Assembly (NCBI GenBank): GCA_002432095.1
Contig: DJFQ01000105.1
Span: 19,336-28,371, forward strand
Length of the DNA stretch: 9,036 nucleotides
Source of the DNA: Marinagarivorans sp. UBA5868
GTDB taxonomy: Bacteria; Pseudomonadota; Gammaproteobacteria; Pseudomonadales; Cellvibrionaceae
Reading direction: 5' to 3'
The notes beneath the pieces were generated by a model. The model saw only the letters and a list, made by a program, of their open reading frames with translations. It did no database searches and was not told the origin of the DNA. Within the stretch, counting starts at the first letter, position 1, and every line of letters starts with the position of its first letter. The translations under genes and the position numbers were made by a program. Below are positions 7,482-9,036 of the stretch, piece after piece.

Positions 7482-7487
7482 TAGACT
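7482..7487 (+). promoter_or_regulatory. hemN promoter -10 element
   Basis: TAGACT matches TATAAT at four of six positions and begins 21 nt after the end of the Fnr/Anr box, close to the spacing of class II Fnr promoters. No good -35 is present, as expected where an activator occupies that site. Predicted transcription start is near 7494, giving a leader of about 54 nt. The leader contains a small hairpin, GCCGA-TCGC-TCGGC (7511-7524), just before the Shine-Dalgarno TGAGG (7535-7539). Confidence 0.5.
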
Positions 7488-7547
7488 CTGAACCATCACT
7501 TATTACAATGGCCGATCGCTCGGCTGGCCTGAGTTGAGGTTTCGTCA

Positions 7548-8948
7548 ATGTCTGTATTAGATCAACCGTTGCAGTGGGATGAAGCATTGATCCAGCGCTA
7601 CAATCTCAACGGCCCTCGTTACACGTCTTATCCCACTGCTCCGCAATTTCAACCGGGCTTCGATTTGCAACACTGGCGCCAAGCATTTGCAATCGGTAAT
7701 CGCCAGCGCAAACCGCTGTCTCTGTACGTCCACATACCGTTTTGCAGCACCATTTGTTTCTATTGCGGTTGTAACAAAATCATCACCGCCAATCGCAAGC
7801 GCACAGAACCTTATTTGGCGGCGCTAAAAAAGGAAATCACGCTGCAAGCCGCGGAAGTGGATCGTTCTCGCGGCGTCCATCAGTTGCACTGGGGCGGTGG
7901 TACACCCACCTACTTAGACGATGGACAGATGACAGACTTGATGGAACACATCCGCGCCGAGTTCCCGCTGCGCGGCGGGGAACACGGGGATTATTCTCTG
8001 GAAATCCATCCGCAAAGCGTCACCCCTGCCCGCCTGGACCATCTCCGTGCCCTGGGTTTTAATCGCTTGAGCTTTGGTGTGCAGGACTTTGATAAAGATG
8101 TGCAAACCGCCGTAAACCGTTTCAATAATGAAGCCGAAGTGGCCGAGTTGGTGGCCGCCAGTCGCTCGCTTGGGTTTAAATCATTAAATCTGGATTTGAT
8201 CTATGGCCTGCCGAAACAAAGCTCGTTGAGTTTCGCCAAGACACTTGAGGCCGTCATTCGTCTCCAGCCAGATCGGTTGTCCCTTTTTAACTATGCGCAC
8301 ATGCCGCATTTGTTTAAGGCGCAACGGCAAATCCATGCAAGCGAGTTACCGGAACCGCAGGAAAAACTTCGCATTCTGCACAACAGCATCCAGCAGCTGC
8401 AGGAAGCCGGTTATGTTTATATCGGGATGGATCACTTCGCCCTGTCGGAAGATGAACTGACAAATGCTCAGCGCAACGGCACTTTACAGCGGAATTTTCA
8501 AGGTTACGCCACTAATGGCGAGTGCGATTTATTGGCCTTTGGTGTGTCATCCATAAGTGCTCTAGACGGACTTTTTGTCCAAAATCACAAAGATATCGAA
8601 GCCTATCAACAGGCATTGGAGGCGAATCATTTGGCCTTTGACAAAGGCCTTTGCTTGACTCACGACGATTTGCTTCGTCGCCAGGTGATCAATCAACTGA
8701 TTTGCCATTTCGAACTTGATTTTGCTGAGATGGAATCCCGGTGTGAGGTTCGTTTTCAGGATTATTTTGCAGCGGAACTCGCGGCATTACAGCCCTTGGC
8801 AAAAGACGGGTTGCTGGAAATAGACGAAGCGGGCATTCGGGTATCCAATATCGGTCGCCTGTTGATTCGCAGCATTTGCATGGTGTTTGATACCTACCTA
8901 AAGACCAACGAACAGAATACTTCGCTGCGTTATTCGCGCATTATTTAA
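7548..8948 (+). CDS. hemN: Oxygen-independent coproporphyrinogen III oxidase (radical SAM)
   Basis: The product is 466 residues; the E. coli enzyme is 457. It carries out the oxygen-independent oxidative decarboxylation of coproporphyrinogen III to protoporphyrinogen IX in the cytoplasm, replacing HemF when oxygen is low. HemN-specific signatures are RYTSYPTAPQF (24-34) and YVHIPFCSTICFYCGC (60-75), with Cys66, Cys70 and Cys73 binding the 4Fe-4S cluster and the extra Cys75 typical of true HemN. HWGGGTPTYL (114-123) is the SAM-binding glycine motif. Later signatures are LSFGVQDFDKDVQTAVNR, GMDHFALSEDEL and NFQGYATNGECDLLAFGVSSIS. The C-terminal HemN domain (about 380-450) is complete. RYTSYPTA and Cys75 argue against the look-alikes HemW and ChuW. 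The ATG at 7548 has TGAGG 8 nt upstream. The gene diverges from the flavin reductase and is predicted to be induced by Fnr/Anr under low oxygen. Confidence 0.96.
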   Translation: MSVLDQPLQWDEALIQRYNLNGPRYTSYPTAPQFQPGFDLQHWRQAFAIGNRQRKPLSLYVHIPFCSTICFYCGCNKIITANRKRTEPYLAALKKEITLQAAEVDRSRGVHQLHWGGGTPTYLDDGQMTDLMEHIRAEFPLRGGEHGDYSLEIHPQSVTPARLDHLRALGFNRLSFGVQDFDKDVQTAVNRFNNEAEVAELVAASRSLGFKSLNLDLIYGLPKQSSLSFAKTLEAVIRLQPDRLSLFNYAHMPHLFKAQRQIHASELPEPQEKLRILHNSIQQLQEAGYVYIGMDHFALSEDELTNAQRNGTLQRNFQGYATNGECDLLAFGVSSISALDGLFVQNHKDIEAYQQALEANHLAFDKGLCLTHDDLLRRQVINQLICHFELDFAEMESRCEVRFQDYFAAELAALQPLAKDGLLEIDEAGIRVSNIGRLLIRSICMVFDTYLKTNEQNTSLRYSRII

Positions 8949-9009
8949 TCCGCCTCATATTTCTCCTGCCCTACCCCGGTCATTGCCCCCTCTAGCTTGG
9001 CAGTGTTTT

Positions 9010-9036
9010 ACTGTCCGCTAAAGTGGTGCAGGTTCA
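9010..9036 (-). repeat. Possible IS3-family terminal inverted repeat at window edge
   Basis: Read on the minus strand from 9036, the sequence begins TGAACCTGCACC and reaches GCGGACAGT, resembling IS3-family ends, which start with TG and contain a conserved GGACA about 20 bases in. On that strand a purine-rich AGAGGGGGCAATG and a second GGAGAAATATG follow, but both open frames stop almost at once (before or at the hemN end), so no transposase is present. The rest of 8949-9036 holds no gene and no clear hemN terminator. The call rests on resemblance only. Confidence 0.25.

Noticed and set aside
8999..9016. Hairpin GGCAGT-GTTTT-ACTGTCC as a hemN terminator
   Set aside because: The stem is only six pairs with a wobble and no T tract follows.

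Overview
The window looks like chromosomal DNA of a gammaproteobacterium. The best guess is a marine or soil cellulose-degrader type (Cellvibrionaceae and relatives) or something close to Pseudomonas. This is inferred from the protein families, an Anr/Fnr-type hemN promoter, moderate GC content and gene style; no marker gene fixes the taxon.

Left part (1-3573, all on the minus strand): a probable three-gene operon. In order of transcription it holds a four-helix DUF599 membrane protein, a transmembrane Ser/Thr protein kinase with a non-RD catalytic loop, and a lipoprotein carrying Sel1 repeats, a coiled coil and the beginning of a caspase-like (C14) domain. The lipoprotein is cut by the left window edge before the expected catalytic His and Cys. 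The gaps are 57 and 28 nt. The combination reads as an envelope signalling module: the kinase is cytoplasmic with a helical periplasmic tail, and the lipoprotein sits in the periplasm. It is the least explained part of the window.

Middle (3574-6776): a 242-nt divergent intergenic region, then a large plus-strand M16C zinc metalloprotease of the presequence-protease (PreP) type with an intact HxxEH...E site. A GNRA-loop hairpin terminator follows it.

Right part (6777-9036): a degenerate 16-bp tandem array lies between the convergent protease and flavin reductase genes, and supplies the last codons and stop of the reductase. The minus-strand flavin reductase-like gene and the plus-strand hemN diverge from a 155-nt region (counted from the reductase start at 7392). 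That region holds a near-consensus Fnr/Anr box, a well-placed -10 element for hemN, and an overlapping perfect 8-bp inverted repeat that may be an operator for the reductase. hemN is complete and encodes the radical-SAM, oxygen-independent coproporphyrinogen III oxidase of anaerobic or microaerobic heme synthesis. The last 88 nt carry no gene; the extreme end resembles a terminal inverted repeat of an IS3-family element.
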